Assembly: GCF_000478885.1 (NCBI RefSeq)
Contig: NC_022567.1
Coordinates: 2,790,001-2,854,000, forward strand
DNA from: Adlercreutzia equolifaciens DSM 19450
GTDB lineage: Bacteria; Actinomycetota; Coriobacteriia; Coriobacteriales; Eggerthellaceae
Length of the DNA stretch: 64,000 bases
Direction of reading: 5' to 3'
The notes under the pieces were generated by a model. That model worked only from the letters and a program-made list of their open reading frames with translations, made no database searches and was not told where the DNA came from. Position 1 is the first letter of the stretch. Each line of letters begins with the position of its first letter. Shown piece by piece: positions 45,810-55,172 of the stretch. The translations under genes and the position numbers were made by a program.

Positions 45810-46958
45810 TTAAACTTGCGGGGAGGCTGCGTCTTCCTTCTGCATCTTGCGCGCCCGCACTACAATGAACACGATCGTGGCGGCGATGACTGCAGCAGCA
45901 AGAGCCCAAGGCCACCACGATGCCGCTTGGGCATCTTGTTGGAGGCCGTCGTTGGCCGCACCTGCCAAGGCGTTCTCGTCGTCGTTGATAGTTTGGGGCT
46001 CGGGGGTAGCGAGCGGCGTGCCGTCGGCGGCGAGCACCTGGGTGCCGTCATCGGTTGTGAGGACTGGTGTCGCGGCGGAGCCTTCCGCAGCGGGACCATC
46101 CACGCCGGCAGTGGTTGTCTCGTCGGTGGCCCGCGCGGCGGCCTCGGGAGCCGTGCTGGCCACGGCGACCTCTTCCGTCGTGGGCGCCGTTGTGTACACC
46201 CCGGTGGCCGCGGAACCGTTCGGGACTACGACATCAACGCGGCCTGAGGGCTGTTGGACGGTGGACGCCCCCTCGGCGAGGCGGGTATAGCGGAACGTAA
46301 CAACATTGTTGGCTTCGTCTTCCGAAAGGGTGAGCAACACGAGCGACGCATCGGGCACGTAGTTCTCAATATAAATGGGAGCTGTGGCCGGACGGTCGCC
46401 GATATCGCCGAAGAACGTTTGCGGTTCGCGCAGGGGCGCGCCGTCGGCATCAACGTAGTTCACCGTGTAGGACACGCGATTGGCCAGAATGCCGTAAGCC
46501 ACCACGAAGTCGGTATCCTCCGAGATGCGCACGTCGGTGTTGACCAAGCTGCCATCGGCCGCTGACATCGCGTAAAGCACGGTATCGACGCCGGCAACAT
46601 TGATGGGATTGCCGGCGGCATCAACCTCATCAGTGTTTTTGTCGGACCGAATATTGTCGAGGCCCGCCAAGCGGATGCCCTTAACGTAGTACTTGTCATT
46701 GGTCACGTGGTACTGCAGCGATGAGAAGTCGGCCGTGTCGTTGAGGGCCACGCCTCCATCGAGGGCCACCGATGCCGCGGCGTCCCCCTCCCCCAAACTC
46801 ACCATGCCATTGTTTCCCGCGTACACGGTAACGCGATACGCTTCAGGGGTATACGGAGCGGCGGCGTAGGCGGGAACGGCCGCAACCGAAAGCGCCAGCG
46901 TGAGAGCGCACGCCATTGCGGCGGAGGCCATGCGGCGCTGTTTGTTCAGGTTCTTCAT
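45810..46958 (-). CDS. Surface protein with MucBP-like module and DD-x-N-A-L anchor motif
   Basis: A 382-residue protein: signal peptide (AMACALTLALSVAAVPAYAA), an unfamiliar N-terminal domain (VTVYAGNNGMVSLGEGDAAA), a MucBP-like module (SYTVNYVDADGAPLREPQTF), an Ala/Thr/Glu linker, then TINDDENALAGA, a transmembrane helix (WPWALAAAVIAATIVFIVVR) and ARKMQKED. The DD-x-N-x-L element corresponds to the DD-x-x-P-[LM] of three other surface proteins. ATG 46958 overlaps the preceding stop by 4 nt, so translation is coupled. Confidence 0.75.
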   Translation of the reverse strand: MKNLNKQRRMASAAMACALTLALSVAAVPAYAAAPYTPEAYRVTVYAGNNGMVSLGEGDAAASVALDGGVALNDTADFSSLQYHVTNDKYYVKGIRLAGLDNIRSDKNTDEVDAAGNPINVAGVDTVLYAMSAADGSLVNTDVRISEDTDFVVAYGILANRVSYTVNYVDADGAPLREPQTFFGDIGDRPATAPIYIENYVPDASLVLLTLSEDEANNVVTFRYTRLAEGASTVQQPSGRVDVVVPNGSAATGVYTTAPTTEEVAVASTAPEAAARATDETTTAGVDGPAAEGSAATPVLTTDDGTQVLAADGTPLATPEPQTINDDENALAGAANDGLQQDAQAASWWPWALAAAVIAATIVFIVVRARKMQKEDAASPQV

Positions 46959-47827
46959 CGTGCGTCGTCCTCCTTGTTCTTTTGCCGACGCTTATTCACT
47001 AGGGCGACCACAAGCACTATCGCAGATACCGCAACCACCGCCATTACAAGACCAAGGGCGATGGTATCGCCTGTTTGGGAAAGGGGGTTGGTCGATTTCT
47101 GCGGTTCAGGGGCCGGTGTGGTTTGAGGCTGGCTCGGTTGCGAAGGTTCCGCTTCTTGCTGCGTGGCGTCACCGAGAGTGCCAGGCTTGTCGGTTGGCTC
47201 CGCAGCGAAGGAAAGCTGGATCTTGGCATCGGAATCGAAGTAGGTGTTGCCGTGAGTTTCTCCGTCGATGGCGACTTCGAGCGTCATAAGGGCTTTGGCC
47301 TCCGGGGCAAGCGTATCGAGGAAGAAATACTCGCCCGTGGCTTCAGTGGCATCGAAGAGACCCTCCGTGGAGGCTGCACCGCTGTTGGCAGACGACGAGT
47401 CGCCCGAGACCACCTCGTTGGTGATGATGACCTTGTCTTCGCCCTTAGGGCTCGTATAGGTGAGCTTGTAGCTGTACGAACCGCCGCTACGCAGCGATTT
47501 CTCCATGGATTCCAGCACTTGGTTCTTCATGTACCAGTCGGCGGCACCGTCGCAGTTCTCGAACATGGTCACGGTGAACTTCGCCGAATCACCCGGCTGC
47601 ATGCCATTCAGCTCTTTCACGATATCGGTGGAGCCCTGATCGCTCATGGCGGTTCCCGTGAATTCCACCGTCCAGGCTTTTTCAATCGTCTGCGCGTAAG
47701 CGGGCGCGGCGAATCCGATGGCCGCCGCCAAACTTACGAAGAGGGCAATTGCGGCCCACAGCGCGGCCGCCTTTACCAAAGGGCCGCTTTTGCGCCGTTG
47801 AATTTGTTGCTGATGCAAGGCTTGCAT
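46955..47827 (-). CDS. LPXTG-like surface protein (LSQTG anchor)
   Basis: About 290 residues: signal peptide (WAAIALFVSLAAAIGFAAPA, cut near AYA-QT), a beta-rich domain (about 48-210; WTVEFTGTAMSDQGSTDIVK), a Pro/Gln-rich stalk, then NPLSQTG, hydrophobic helix and NKRRQKNK tail, a sortase sorting signal. The central domain looks like a pilus-subunit or TasA-associated fold. Start is either ATG 47827 or GTG 47839. Lies 16 bp after the TasA-like gene at 47844. Confidence 0.75.
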   Translation of the reverse strand: MQALHQQQIQRRKSGPLVKAAALWAAIALFVSLAAAIGFAAPAYAQTIEKAWTVEFTGTAMSDQGSTDIVKELNGMQPGDSAKFTVTMFENCDGAADWYMKNQVLESMEKSLRSGGSYSYKLTYTSPKGEDKVIITNEVVSGDSSSANSGAASTEGLFDATEATGEYFFLDTLAPEAKALMTLEVAIDGETHGNTYFDSDAKIQLSFAAEPTDKPGTLGDATQQEAEPSQPSQPQTTPAPEPQKSTNPLSQTGDTIALGLVMAVVAVSAIVLVVALVNKRRQKNKEDDAR

Positions 47828-47843
47828 AGGAAAGACCACCTCG

Positions 47844-48617
47844 CTAGTTTTCTTGCGACCAGTTGAGGCCCTGATCGGTAAAGACCGGCTGGGTCATATC
47901 GATGCCCCACGCACTCTTCGCGGCGTCGATGGCATTGTTCACTTGCACGGAATCGACCTGGGCTTCAAGCGCCAACCAGCAGCGGGAGTAATCTTCCTGG
48001 GCTTCTTCGATAGCAGGATCGATGCTGATGCCGGTCACCGCGGGCCATGCTGCAGCCTGCCCCTGGGGGAGCACCGTTTTGTAGTAGAACACCTCGCGCT
48101 CGGGCGTGCATTCCGCCTCGGAGCGCACCCAATAGCGCGCAGCGTCGTCATCGAACCGCAGCTGAATAAGGGCGGGGTTCAAACGATCGGTCTTCACGCG
48201 ATTGTCGGGCTGTCCCTCAGCGGGCTTTTCGCCCTCTGCCCAGTACTTGCGCACCGTGAGACGAACGTATTCGTCCATATCGCTCGAGCGGTTCTGCACC
48301 GAGAGGCGCTCGTCGTACACCTCGCCGGGAATCATGAAGCGATCGACGTTGTTGGGATTTTCCGCGGTGGGGCGCTTCAGCAACGTTTCGGGGTTGGCAA
48401 TAAGGCGCCCGTTTTCGGCCACCAGCTGATCGTTTTCCGTAAGAGCCACTCCAATGTGCGTCTGCTGGATTTCCGCTACGTAATCGCCGCTGAAATAGGT
48501 GAGGGCAGAACGAGCGGGACTCACGGCAATCATCATGAGGCAGGCAGCGAGGGCGGCAACGAGCACGATAAGTGCGATTCGCGTTTTCAGCGGAAGGTTC
48601 TTTACGAACTGAGCCAT
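47844..48617 (-). CDS. SipW-dependent exported protein (TasA/camelysin-like)
   Basis: A 257-residue protein. After an N-terminal hydrophobic helix (TRIALIVLVAALAACLMMIA) comes SALTYFSGDYVAEIQQTHIG, similar to the cleavage region of SipW substrates (A-x-F-x-D/S). The body is beta-rich with a Cys near residue 175 (EAECTPEREVFYY). It is likely cleaved by the SipW enzyme encoded downstream and may assemble into fibres with its neighbour. No anchor. Gap of 3 bp to the 48621 gene. Confidence 0.65.
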   Translation of the reverse strand: MAQFVKNLPLKTRIALIVLVAALAACLMMIAVSPARSALTYFSGDYVAEIQQTHIGVALTENDQLVAENGRLIANPETLLKRPTAENPNNVDRFMIPGEVYDERLSVQNRSSDMDEYVRLTVRKYWAEGEKPAEGQPDNRVKTDRLNPALIQLRFDDDAARYWVRSEAECTPEREVFYYKTVLPQGQAAAWPAVTGISIDPAIEEAQEDYSRCWLALEAQVDSVQVNNAIDAAKSAWGIDMTQPVFTDQGLNWSQEN

Positions 48618-48620
48618 TAC

Positions 48621-49343
48621 CTATTCACCGTCCTTTGAAGCGGAGCCAGCGGGAGAGGCTTCTTGCGAGGCGGCGTCGTCGGAAGCGACGGAGTTGGAAG
48701 CGGCGCCGTCAGACGCGGCGTCGTCGGAGGCGGCAGCTGCCGCCAGGAACTTCGGCCCGTCGGCAAACGTCCCCAAAAGACCCTCTTTTTCGTTGAAGTC
48801 CTGCGCAGAGGTACATTGCTGCACCACCACGATATCGAAGGGCTGATTGAACGTACTGCCTTCCGTCAGCGTCGCCTTTACGGTAAACGCCGGCGTTGCC
48901 TGCCCAGGAGCGAGCGGGTAGGGCCAGTAGAACCACCCTTCGCTGTTAGATGCCGGATCGCCCTTATCATCGCGCCCGACAACATTCTGCGTCCAAGAGG
49001 TCGCCTCACCGGCGAACTCCGGAGCAATGGTCACTCCGGCGCCTTCGGGAAAGTCGGGGTAGAACAACTTCACGCGCACCATGGCGTCCACCGTGCCCGT
49101 GTTCTTGACCGTAACGGTTTTCTGGCCGTTGTCGTCGGGGTATTCGTCAACCTCGGTGGTCGGGGTATCCGGGTCTTCCGGAGTGTCGGGGGCATCGGGG
49201 GTGTAGCTGAACGAGATCATGCCCTGGGCATGCTGCGTATCGGTATAGTAGGCATAAGCAGTACCGGCGGCAACGCCCAAGCTAAGAACGAGCGCGACGG
49301 CGAGAGTCGACGCGCCATAACGGGCGAGATGTTTTCTAGCCAT
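48621..49343 (-). CDS. SipW-dependent TasA-like fibre protein
   Basis: A 240-residue protein with signal LAVALVLSLGVAAGTAYAYY and the downstream TDTQHAQGMISFSY, which fits the Y/F-T-D substrate pattern of SipW peptidases. The central beta-sandwich (KTVTVKNTGTVDAMVRVKLF) and PGVT-like strands resemble TasA/CalY. The last 45 residues are low-complexity Ala/Ser/Asp. It may form extracellular fibres or amyloid-like matrix. It starts 2 bp after the giant gene at 49346. Confidence 0.75.
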   Translation of the reverse strand: MARKHLARYGASTLAVALVLSLGVAAGTAYAYYTDTQHAQGMISFSYTPDAPDTPEDPDTPTTEVDEYPDDNGQKTVTVKNTGTVDAMVRVKLFYPDFPEGAGVTIAPEFAGEATSWTQNVVGRDDKGDPASNSEGWFYWPYPLAPGQATPAFTVKATLTEGSTFNQPFDIVVVQQCTSAQDFNEKEGLLGTFADGPKFLAAAAASDDAASDGAASNSVASDDAASQEASPAGSASKDGE

Positions 49344-49345
49344 GG

Positions 49346-52300
49346 CTACTCCTCCCCTTCGATAGGATGCACCGGCTCTTTGCGACTGGTGTAGTTTGCA
49401 TCGGGCGTATACGTGAGCTTTCCGTCAGCGTAGGTGAAGTTGCCTTTATCATCTGCGATAGGCTTGTAGCTGTTGACGACACCAGTTTCGAAGGACTCGG
49501 TAATCCCCTGGTTCACGAAAGCAACCTCTATCGGCTTCGGTGCAGGCGACTTCGCCGTACTCGACTCCAGCGCGCCATCGGGATCGCCTGAATCTGCCTC
49601 ACCTGGATCTTCCGCTTGATACTTCACAGCACCTTTCCAGCAATTCGATTGCGACGCGTCGAAGTTATCACCGGAATAGTAGAGTTCTTTCACTATGTAA
49701 TAACCCTCGGGAAGATCGGTTAGGGTCTTTGTGTCCATACCGTCCGCTCCAAACGCGAACCCGACCGTGTTCCGATAGATGATCTGGCTTGGAAGCTCGT
49801 GGTTCATGGCGCTTTCATCGGTGTAACCCGTCACTTCGAACACTGCCGTCACCGTGCCCGCGCCTTCTTGAAAGTTCGACATCTCCTTGGTGATGGAAAG
49901 CGCCGCCTTCTTCGTGTCGGGCAGAACCGGCGTCCATGGCTCTTCGGGATTCGTGCCGATGGTGATCTTGTCGTTGCAGGCAATGCCGGCGCCGTGGGTG
50001 TTGGAGTAGTTGCCGTTGAAGAACAGCACGGCCTTAGCTTCCGCGGCGAGCTTTGCGTCAGGGCTGGGATGCGCCGTGAGGAACGTAAGGCGGTCGCCGT
50101 GAACCATGATAGGGCTATCTGTGGGCAGGCTGTCTTTCACTATCTTGTGCATGGGGTAAGATTGTTTATCCTTCTCCGTGCGCGTGAAAACGTCCGTTAG
50201 CGTGGCCCCCGTGTCGGGCACTGCATAGCCATAGGAATTGCTTGCATCGACGGTCAAGCTGAACTCAGTTTGCTCTGGGAGGCTGGAGGGCCATACCTCT
50301 GAAACTGCCTTGACGAGACAAGAGCCTGAACTCGTTCCATAATTCGGTGATTCCCCTAACCCAAGATCTTTAGCATCTTCGTACTTGAGAATCCATTTCG
50401 CTGAGCTAGGAATGTAATTTTTGCACTCGTCTAGTACATGAAGGGTGAATGTACCGCTGGCGTTTTTCAGAATGTTACCGCCTATCTTGACAGCTTCGTT
50501 GGATGCCAACTTGCCGTTAAACGTTGTTGTCACTTTGCCATATTCAACTCGTTTGAAATCGAGCTGCCCTACTGCGGCATAACCATCGGTGTAGCCTTCC
50601 CAGTTGTAGTAGCCGCCACCGAGCATCTGGCTGGACACCGTGCTTTCTTTCGCGCAGAAGAAATCAGCGGCGAGTTTCGTCGGGTCTATCTTGCCCTTCA
50701 AGCCGTAGCAAGAATCACCGTTAAAAGGCTTCTCGCCGGCATGAAGGTTCTGCTCGAGGAGCCACTGATCACCGTATTCGTTGGGATTTTCTGTCGCGCT
50801 TTTTCCCAGCGCCTTGTTGTCGTAGATGGCAGCCTCGGACGACAGCACGATGCCGTTGGTGCACAGCGCCACGCCGCCACCGAGACCCTTGGCCGTATTG
50901 TTCGTAACGAGAGGATAGTACACCGTCATTCCGGTCGTTGTGCCGTGGTCGGCCGAGGAGAGGAACAGGCCGCCTCCACCGTAGTCGTAGTAGGTGGCGG
51001 ACATGTTGTTGGTGATGTAGCCCTGCTTGATGTAGCTTTCCTTCAACGTTGCCGCGTTAATGCCGCCGCCTTCGCTGGTACCGGCGTAGTTCGAGGAAAT
51101 GAGGCAGTTATCAATTTTCAAGACGGGATACTTGTAATTCTGGACGCCTCCCACGGCAAAGATGCCGCCACCGCCATCGGAGGCGAAGTTCGCGGTAATG
51201 TTGCCGCCGTTGATAGTTGTTTCATCGAGGGTGAAGACGCCGCCACCGCCACCGCCGGCGTTTTTCCAAAATTCTGAACTGTTGTAGGCGGGGTGATTCT
51301 TTGCGGCGCGATTCGTTGGATGCACAGCGCTGCGATCGTTCTCGGAACGGTTGTTGGTAATGTAGGCATTCCCCTCAATGGCGAGCGTGCTTTTCGTGCC
51401 GTCGTCGGTTCGGCCCTTGATGTAAATGCCGCCGCCGTCGGCATAGGCGGTGTTGCCGGCAATGACAGCTTTCCCGCCAACCGTAACAGCGCAATTTCTG
51501 TCGGCGAAAATGCCGCCGCCATTGCACGAATCAGCATACTTGCCCTTTTCCACAGATGTGATTGGTTCCGACCCGGCTTTGTTGCCTGCAATAAGGGCAT
51601 CCCCGCCGATGGAAATATTCGCCTGAGGCGAGCCCTGATCGCTGCGAACCCACATCGCGCCGCCGTTTTTCGCGGCATGGTTTCCGGCGATGACCGCGTT
51701 GCCGCCGATGTTGATGTTGATAGCGGCATTATTCGTGTTCTGGTTGTTTGCGCTGATGGCGGCTCCATGACCAATGGTGGTAGAGCCCACAATGAAGCCA
51801 CCGGTCATTTCCAAGGTGCCGCCCTGGTTCATGTTCACCGCGTGGGCGTCGCCACCCGTCGCCGACAGCCGGCCACCCTCAATGTTCAAGGTAGAGGCCG
51901 GATTCGCAAGGAACACCACGCTGCTTGCTTTGTCGGCAGTGTCATTTGTCGAAGTGATAGAGCCCACGGTGCTCATGTCGATGCTATAGCCAACCTGGTA
52001 TTCGTTGGTCGCCCCAACTTGCTGCACGTTTCTGTGGGATTCGGCGATGTAGTAAGTGAGCACATCGCCATTAAGAGTAGCCTCCTTGCCTACCGCCCCG
52101 CGAAAGATTCCGAGGTAGCCGGTTTTCAAATCCCCGGCATTACCTTCGTTGGGTTTGGGGAGAAGAGAGGGCCCGTTCGGCAAGGCCTTCCGAAGATCGG
52201 CATCTTTCGTTGTGAAATCGGTAATGGTGAAGGTGGCAGGGCTATTTTTTTCGCCGACGCTAAAGAGGTTGTCGGCAAGGTTCGTTTCGATCTTTCGACC

Positions 52301-53287
52301 GTTCAAATCCAGCGTCTTATTGCCGCGCACAACTACTGGCGTAGTGGCAACAATGGGCTCGTTCGAATCCCCCGAGATAACCACGGTCGCCTCAGCGGGC
52401 TCTGGCGCCGATAGGGCTTCGGCGATTTGCGCCCAGCTCTCCATGGGAACGGGGCCCTTCACCACCTTAACGATAATGATGGCCTCTTGCGCGGCAGCTT
52501 CCCTCAGCGCGGATTGAGGAATAGTGTAGTTGCCGCCCTCGTTAGAAGAGACGGTGACCTCGACGATGTTCTCGTCTTCGCTCGTGCCATCCGTATCGGA
52601 GAGAGGGGTTTCCGCTAAAGGAGTGCCGGCCTCTTCGACAACTTCCGCCTGGCTTGTTTGCTCGGCAGAAGCCGCAACAGGCGCTTCTCCGTCTTGATTG
52701 CGCTGCTGCAGCACGGCGGCCGTTTCGGGAATTGACTCGATGATCTGGATATTCTGGGCAATATTCGAATTCTCGCCCGTTGCCTCGTCGGCAGTTTCCT
52801 CGTCGGCAGTTGCCCCATTTTCTGAGCCCTCTTCGCTGGCAGTTGGGTCGGAAGGATCGGTCGCCGGGCGCTCCCCTGCCTGCTGTGAGTCGTCACCTTC
52901 GGCAGGTTCCGAAGATTCGTCATTGGAGGGGTTATTAGATTCGCCCTTAGAGGACGAATCTTCGGTAGTGACACTACCGAAGCGCTGGAAGTAAGACACT
53001 TGGAGAGAGTTCTGCCCTTGGCCTTCAATGGCGAACGTGAAATCTTTCGAAGCGGGAACAGTATATGTTCCGGAACCTTCGCTGGGCTCTGCATCCGTCT
53101 TAACGGTCAGGCCGTCATCGAGCTGGAACTGCACCTCGACTGTTGTGTCGTCGACAGCTTCCGCCTGACGCACGCCACCTGCAGCGAAGTTGCTGAACGA
53201 AGCAACAAGCGCCACGGCAACTATCGAGGCAATCGCCTTTTTTGCTGCCGAGAATCCATAGTCGCTCATCCGAGTCATCACTTTCAT
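49346..53287 (-). CDS. Giant beta-helix surface protein with pilin-type domain, no sorting signal
   Basis: A 1313-residue protein. Signal peptide (KKAIASIVAVALVASFSNFA), an acidic Ser/Glu region (about 80-240), a long right-handed beta-helix (about 400-800; repeats such as AVIAGNTAYADGGGIYIKGR), then a NTHGAGIACND motif shared with the 37243 protein and one pilin-type module. The C-terminus ends NYTSRKEPVHPIEGEE with no sorting signal or transmembrane helix, so it is either secreted, held by the SipW-processed fibres, or bound non-covalently. ATG 53287 has GAGGG 9 nt upstream. First gene of a six-gene operon down to sipW. Confidence 0.82.
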   Translation of the reverse strand: MKVMTRMSDYGFSAAKKAIASIVAVALVASFSNFAAGGVRQAEAVDDTTVEVQFQLDDGLTVKTDAEPSEGSGTYTVPASKDFTFAIEGQGQNSLQVSYFQRFGSVTTEDSSSKGESNNPSNDESSEPAEGDDSQQAGERPATDPSDPTASEEGSENGATADEETADEATGENSNIAQNIQIIESIPETAAVLQQRNQDGEAPVAASAEQTSQAEVVEEAGTPLAETPLSDTDGTSEDENIVEVTVSSNEGGNYTIPQSALREAAAQEAIIIVKVVKGPVPMESWAQIAEALSAPEPAEATVVISGDSNEPIVATTPVVVRGNKTLDLNGRKIETNLADNLFSVGEKNSPATFTITDFTTKDADLRKALPNGPSLLPKPNEGNAGDLKTGYLGIFRGAVGKEATLNGDVLTYYIAESHRNVQQVGATNEYQVGYSIDMSTVGSITSTNDTADKASSVVFLANPASTLNIEGGRLSATGGDAHAVNMNQGGTLEMTGGFIVGSTTIGHGAAISANNQNTNNAAININIGGNAVIAGNHAAKNGGAMWVRSDQGSPQANISIGGDALIAGNKAGSEPITSVEKGKYADSCNGGGIFADRNCAVTVGGKAVIAGNTAYADGGGIYIKGRTDDGTKSTLAIEGNAYITNNRSENDRSAVHPTNRAAKNHPAYNSSEFWKNAGGGGGGVFTLDETTINGGNITANFASDGGGGIFAVGGVQNYKYPVLKIDNCLISSNYAGTSEGGGINAATLKESYIKQGYITNNMSATYYDYGGGGLFLSSADHGTTTGMTVYYPLVTNNTAKGLGGGVALCTNGIVLSSEAAIYDNKALGKSATENPNEYGDQWLLEQNLHAGEKPFNGDSCYGLKGKIDPTKLAADFFCAKESTVSSQMLGGGYYNWEGYTDGYAAVGQLDFKRVEYGKVTTTFNGKLASNEAVKIGGNILKNASGTFTLHVLDECKNYIPSSAKWILKYEDAKDLGLGESPNYGTSSGSCLVKAVSEVWPSSLPEQTEFSLTVDASNSYGYAVPDTGATLTDVFTRTEKDKQSYPMHKIVKDSLPTDSPIMVHGDRLTFLTAHPSPDAKLAAEAKAVLFFNGNYSNTHGAGIACNDKITIGTNPEEPWTPVLPDTKKAALSITKEMSNFQEGAGTVTAVFEVTGYTDESAMNHELPSQIIYRNTVGFAFGADGMDTKTLTDLPEGYYIVKELYYSGDNFDASQSNCWKGAVKYQAEDPGEADSGDPDGALESSTAKSPAPKPIEVAFVNQGITESFETGVVNSYKPIADDKGNFTYADGKLTYTPDANYTSRKEPVHPIEGEE

Positions 53288-53381
53288 GCTTCACCGCCCT
53301 CTTATGTGGCAAGGCTTCTCTCTCCTTGCCTTTTCCTCTCTCATCAGCGCAGCTGTAACGTGAATCTATACCCAAACGCTC

Positions 53382-53411
53382 ATTTTACGGCTGATAATTC
53401 CCTGTTGTCTA
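53382..53411 (-). promoter_or_regulatory. Possible promoter of the SipW/TasA operon
   Basis: Minus strand TAGACA (53411-53406), 18 bp, TAAAAT (53387-53382), about 95 bp before the start codon of the 1313-residue gene. A moderate sigma-70 match. Confidence 0.3.
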
Positions 53412-53632
53412 GCTGTTAATTGGTTTTTAATTACCTTCTTGCATAGATAAGCTTTTTTATCAGCTATAGCATACGCTTAGAGGGAGCGTGCGAGCCTATT
53501 TGGAAAGATGTTGACAGTCTTTTGGTAGTCTTTTGAGAGGGTATTTCCGCTTCTCATACCACCCGTAGGAGAGTTTTGCGGAATGCGGCGCCTATTCTCA
53601 GCAAGCTTGCGGGGTTTGGTACCCCGGGGCGC

Positions 53633-53692
53633 CGCGCTTCTGCCAGGGCAGAACTGCAAGCCCGCGCTTCTTTTGCGGGGCAAAACTGCAAG
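53633..53692. repeat. 30-bp imperfect tandem duplication
   Basis: Two adjacent 30-bp units, each starting CGCGCTTCT and ending AACTGCAAGSC, in the gap 53412-53753 between two minus-strand operons. No gene seen in the rest of the gap. Confidence 0.6.
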
Positions 53693-53753
53693 GCCGGGCG
53701 AAGGGCATTCTCGTTGAAAGAGCAGCAACCCATCGGGTTTGGAAATCGTCCTC

Positions 53754-55172
53754 TCACTCCGCCTTAATCTGGGTGCGGGTGATTTTGTCCCAGCGGCGAT
53801 CTTTCTTACGGTAGCCCACCAAGGCCAGCATGCGCGTGACGGCCATGATGAAGCGCAGGATAGTCACCTCGAACAGCGACAGGCACAGCGCGCGCACCAC
53901 ATCGAGTTTCGACAGATGCAAGTCGCGAGTCTGCACGCGGGAGAAAAACGCTGTCAGCGACATGATGGCGCCGTAGACCGCATATATGAGGAAGAACAGA
54001 ATCATGTAGGGCACGTTCACGAAGTTGAATGCCACGGCCAAAATCATCGTGAGGATGCCGAACAACTCGATGATGGGGGACAGCAGCTCGTACACGAGAA
54101 AATACGAGTAGGAAAGTGCGCCCACCAGGCCGTAGCGCAAGTTGGCGAACACGCGCCAGTGCTTGGTCATGCATTCGAACAGGCCGCGGTGCCAGCGCTT
54201 GCGCTGGTTGATGAGGTCGTGCAGACTCGCCGGGGCTTGACTCCAGCAAATGGCCTCGGGAGCGTACTTGATGAGGTAGTCGCGGCCGCTCGTGCGACAG
54301 AAGACGTGCAACTTCGTGACCAGTTCCATATCTTCGCCCACAGTATCGCGGTCGTACCCTCCGCAGGCGACGACCACATCCTTGCGGAATAGGCCAAAGG
54401 CGCCGGAGATGATGAGGTTGCCGTTGAACTGGTCGAACAGGATGCGCGCCGAGAGGAACGAGCGGTCGTATTCCAGCACCTGCATGGCGGGAATGGTCTG
54501 CTTGGGCAGCGAGTAGCTCGTAAGCCGACCGTCCTTCAGCTCCACGCCGTTGGAAAGACGCACCAAGCCACCGACGGCCACCACGTTCTCATATTCGATG
54601 ACCGGGGCGATTATTTCGTGCAGCGAGTCGTACTGCAGTACAGAATCGGCGTCGATGCCAACAAAGTAGGGGTACTGGGAGAGGTTGATGCCCATGTTCA
54701 AGGCGTCGGCCTTGCCGCCGTTCTCTTTACGCACCAGCGTGATGGGCACCGAACCCGCCATGCCGTACCACACGCTTTTCACGGGGTTGCAAGGCACCTG
54801 CAGACGGATGGGGCGCTCTATCTCATGCAGATCGAAGGCGTCGATGACCTGTTGAGCCGTGTCATCGGTCGAGCCATCGTCCACCACAATGATTTCATAG
54901 AGGCTGTAGTCGAGCTTGAGCAGAGACGATACCGAGCTGACCACCGTGACGCTCTCGTTGTAGGCGGGCACGATGACGGAGACGGGCACGTAGCAGTCGG
55001 CCATGATTTGGTTCTTGTAATGGGTCTCGCGCTTGCGTCGGTAGAGAAACGACGAGCCCACCGTCACCGACAGGAACAGGAAGGTGGAGTACCCGATGAG
55101 GTACAAGATGAAGAAAACGCCGACGACGCTCAGGAACGTCTGTATCACCGCGGCCCCGGTAATCGTGGTCAT
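53754..55172 (-). CDS. Family 2 glycosyltransferase, membrane polysaccharide synthase
   Basis: A 472-residue processive-type GT2. One N-terminal helix (about 8-40), then the catalytic domain: VIVPAYNES (67-74), VVDDGS (97-101), DAD (174-176), TVGEDMEL and QRKRWHRG (Q-x-x-R-W), followed by four membrane helices (about 350-450). This matches PgaC/BcsA-type synthases, which polymerise UDP-sugars and extrude the chain. Substrate is not clear. It overlaps the HEAT gene by 4 nt (ATGA). Last gene of the 61554-53754 operon. Confidence 0.88.
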   Translation of the reverse strand: MTTITGAAVIQTFLSVVGVFFILYLIGYSTFLFLSVTVGSSFLYRRKRETHYKNQIMADCYVPVSVIVPAYNESVTVVSSVSSLLKLDYSLYEIIVVDDGSTDDTAQQVIDAFDLHEIERPIRLQVPCNPVKSVWYGMAGSVPITLVRKENGGKADALNMGINLSQYPYFVGIDADSVLQYDSLHEIIAPVIEYENVVAVGGLVRLSNGVELKDGRLTSYSLPKQTIPAMQVLEYDRSFLSARILFDQFNGNLIISGAFGLFRKDVVVACGGYDRDTVGEDMELVTKLHVFCRTSGRDYLIKYAPEAICWSQAPASLHDLINQRKRWHRGLFECMTKHWRVFANLRYGLVGALSYSYFLVYELLSPIIELFGILTMILAVAFNFVNVPYMILFFLIYAVYGAIMSLTAFFSRVQTRDLHLSKLDVVRALCLSLFEVTILRFIMAVTRMLALVGYRKKDRRWDKITRTQIKAE

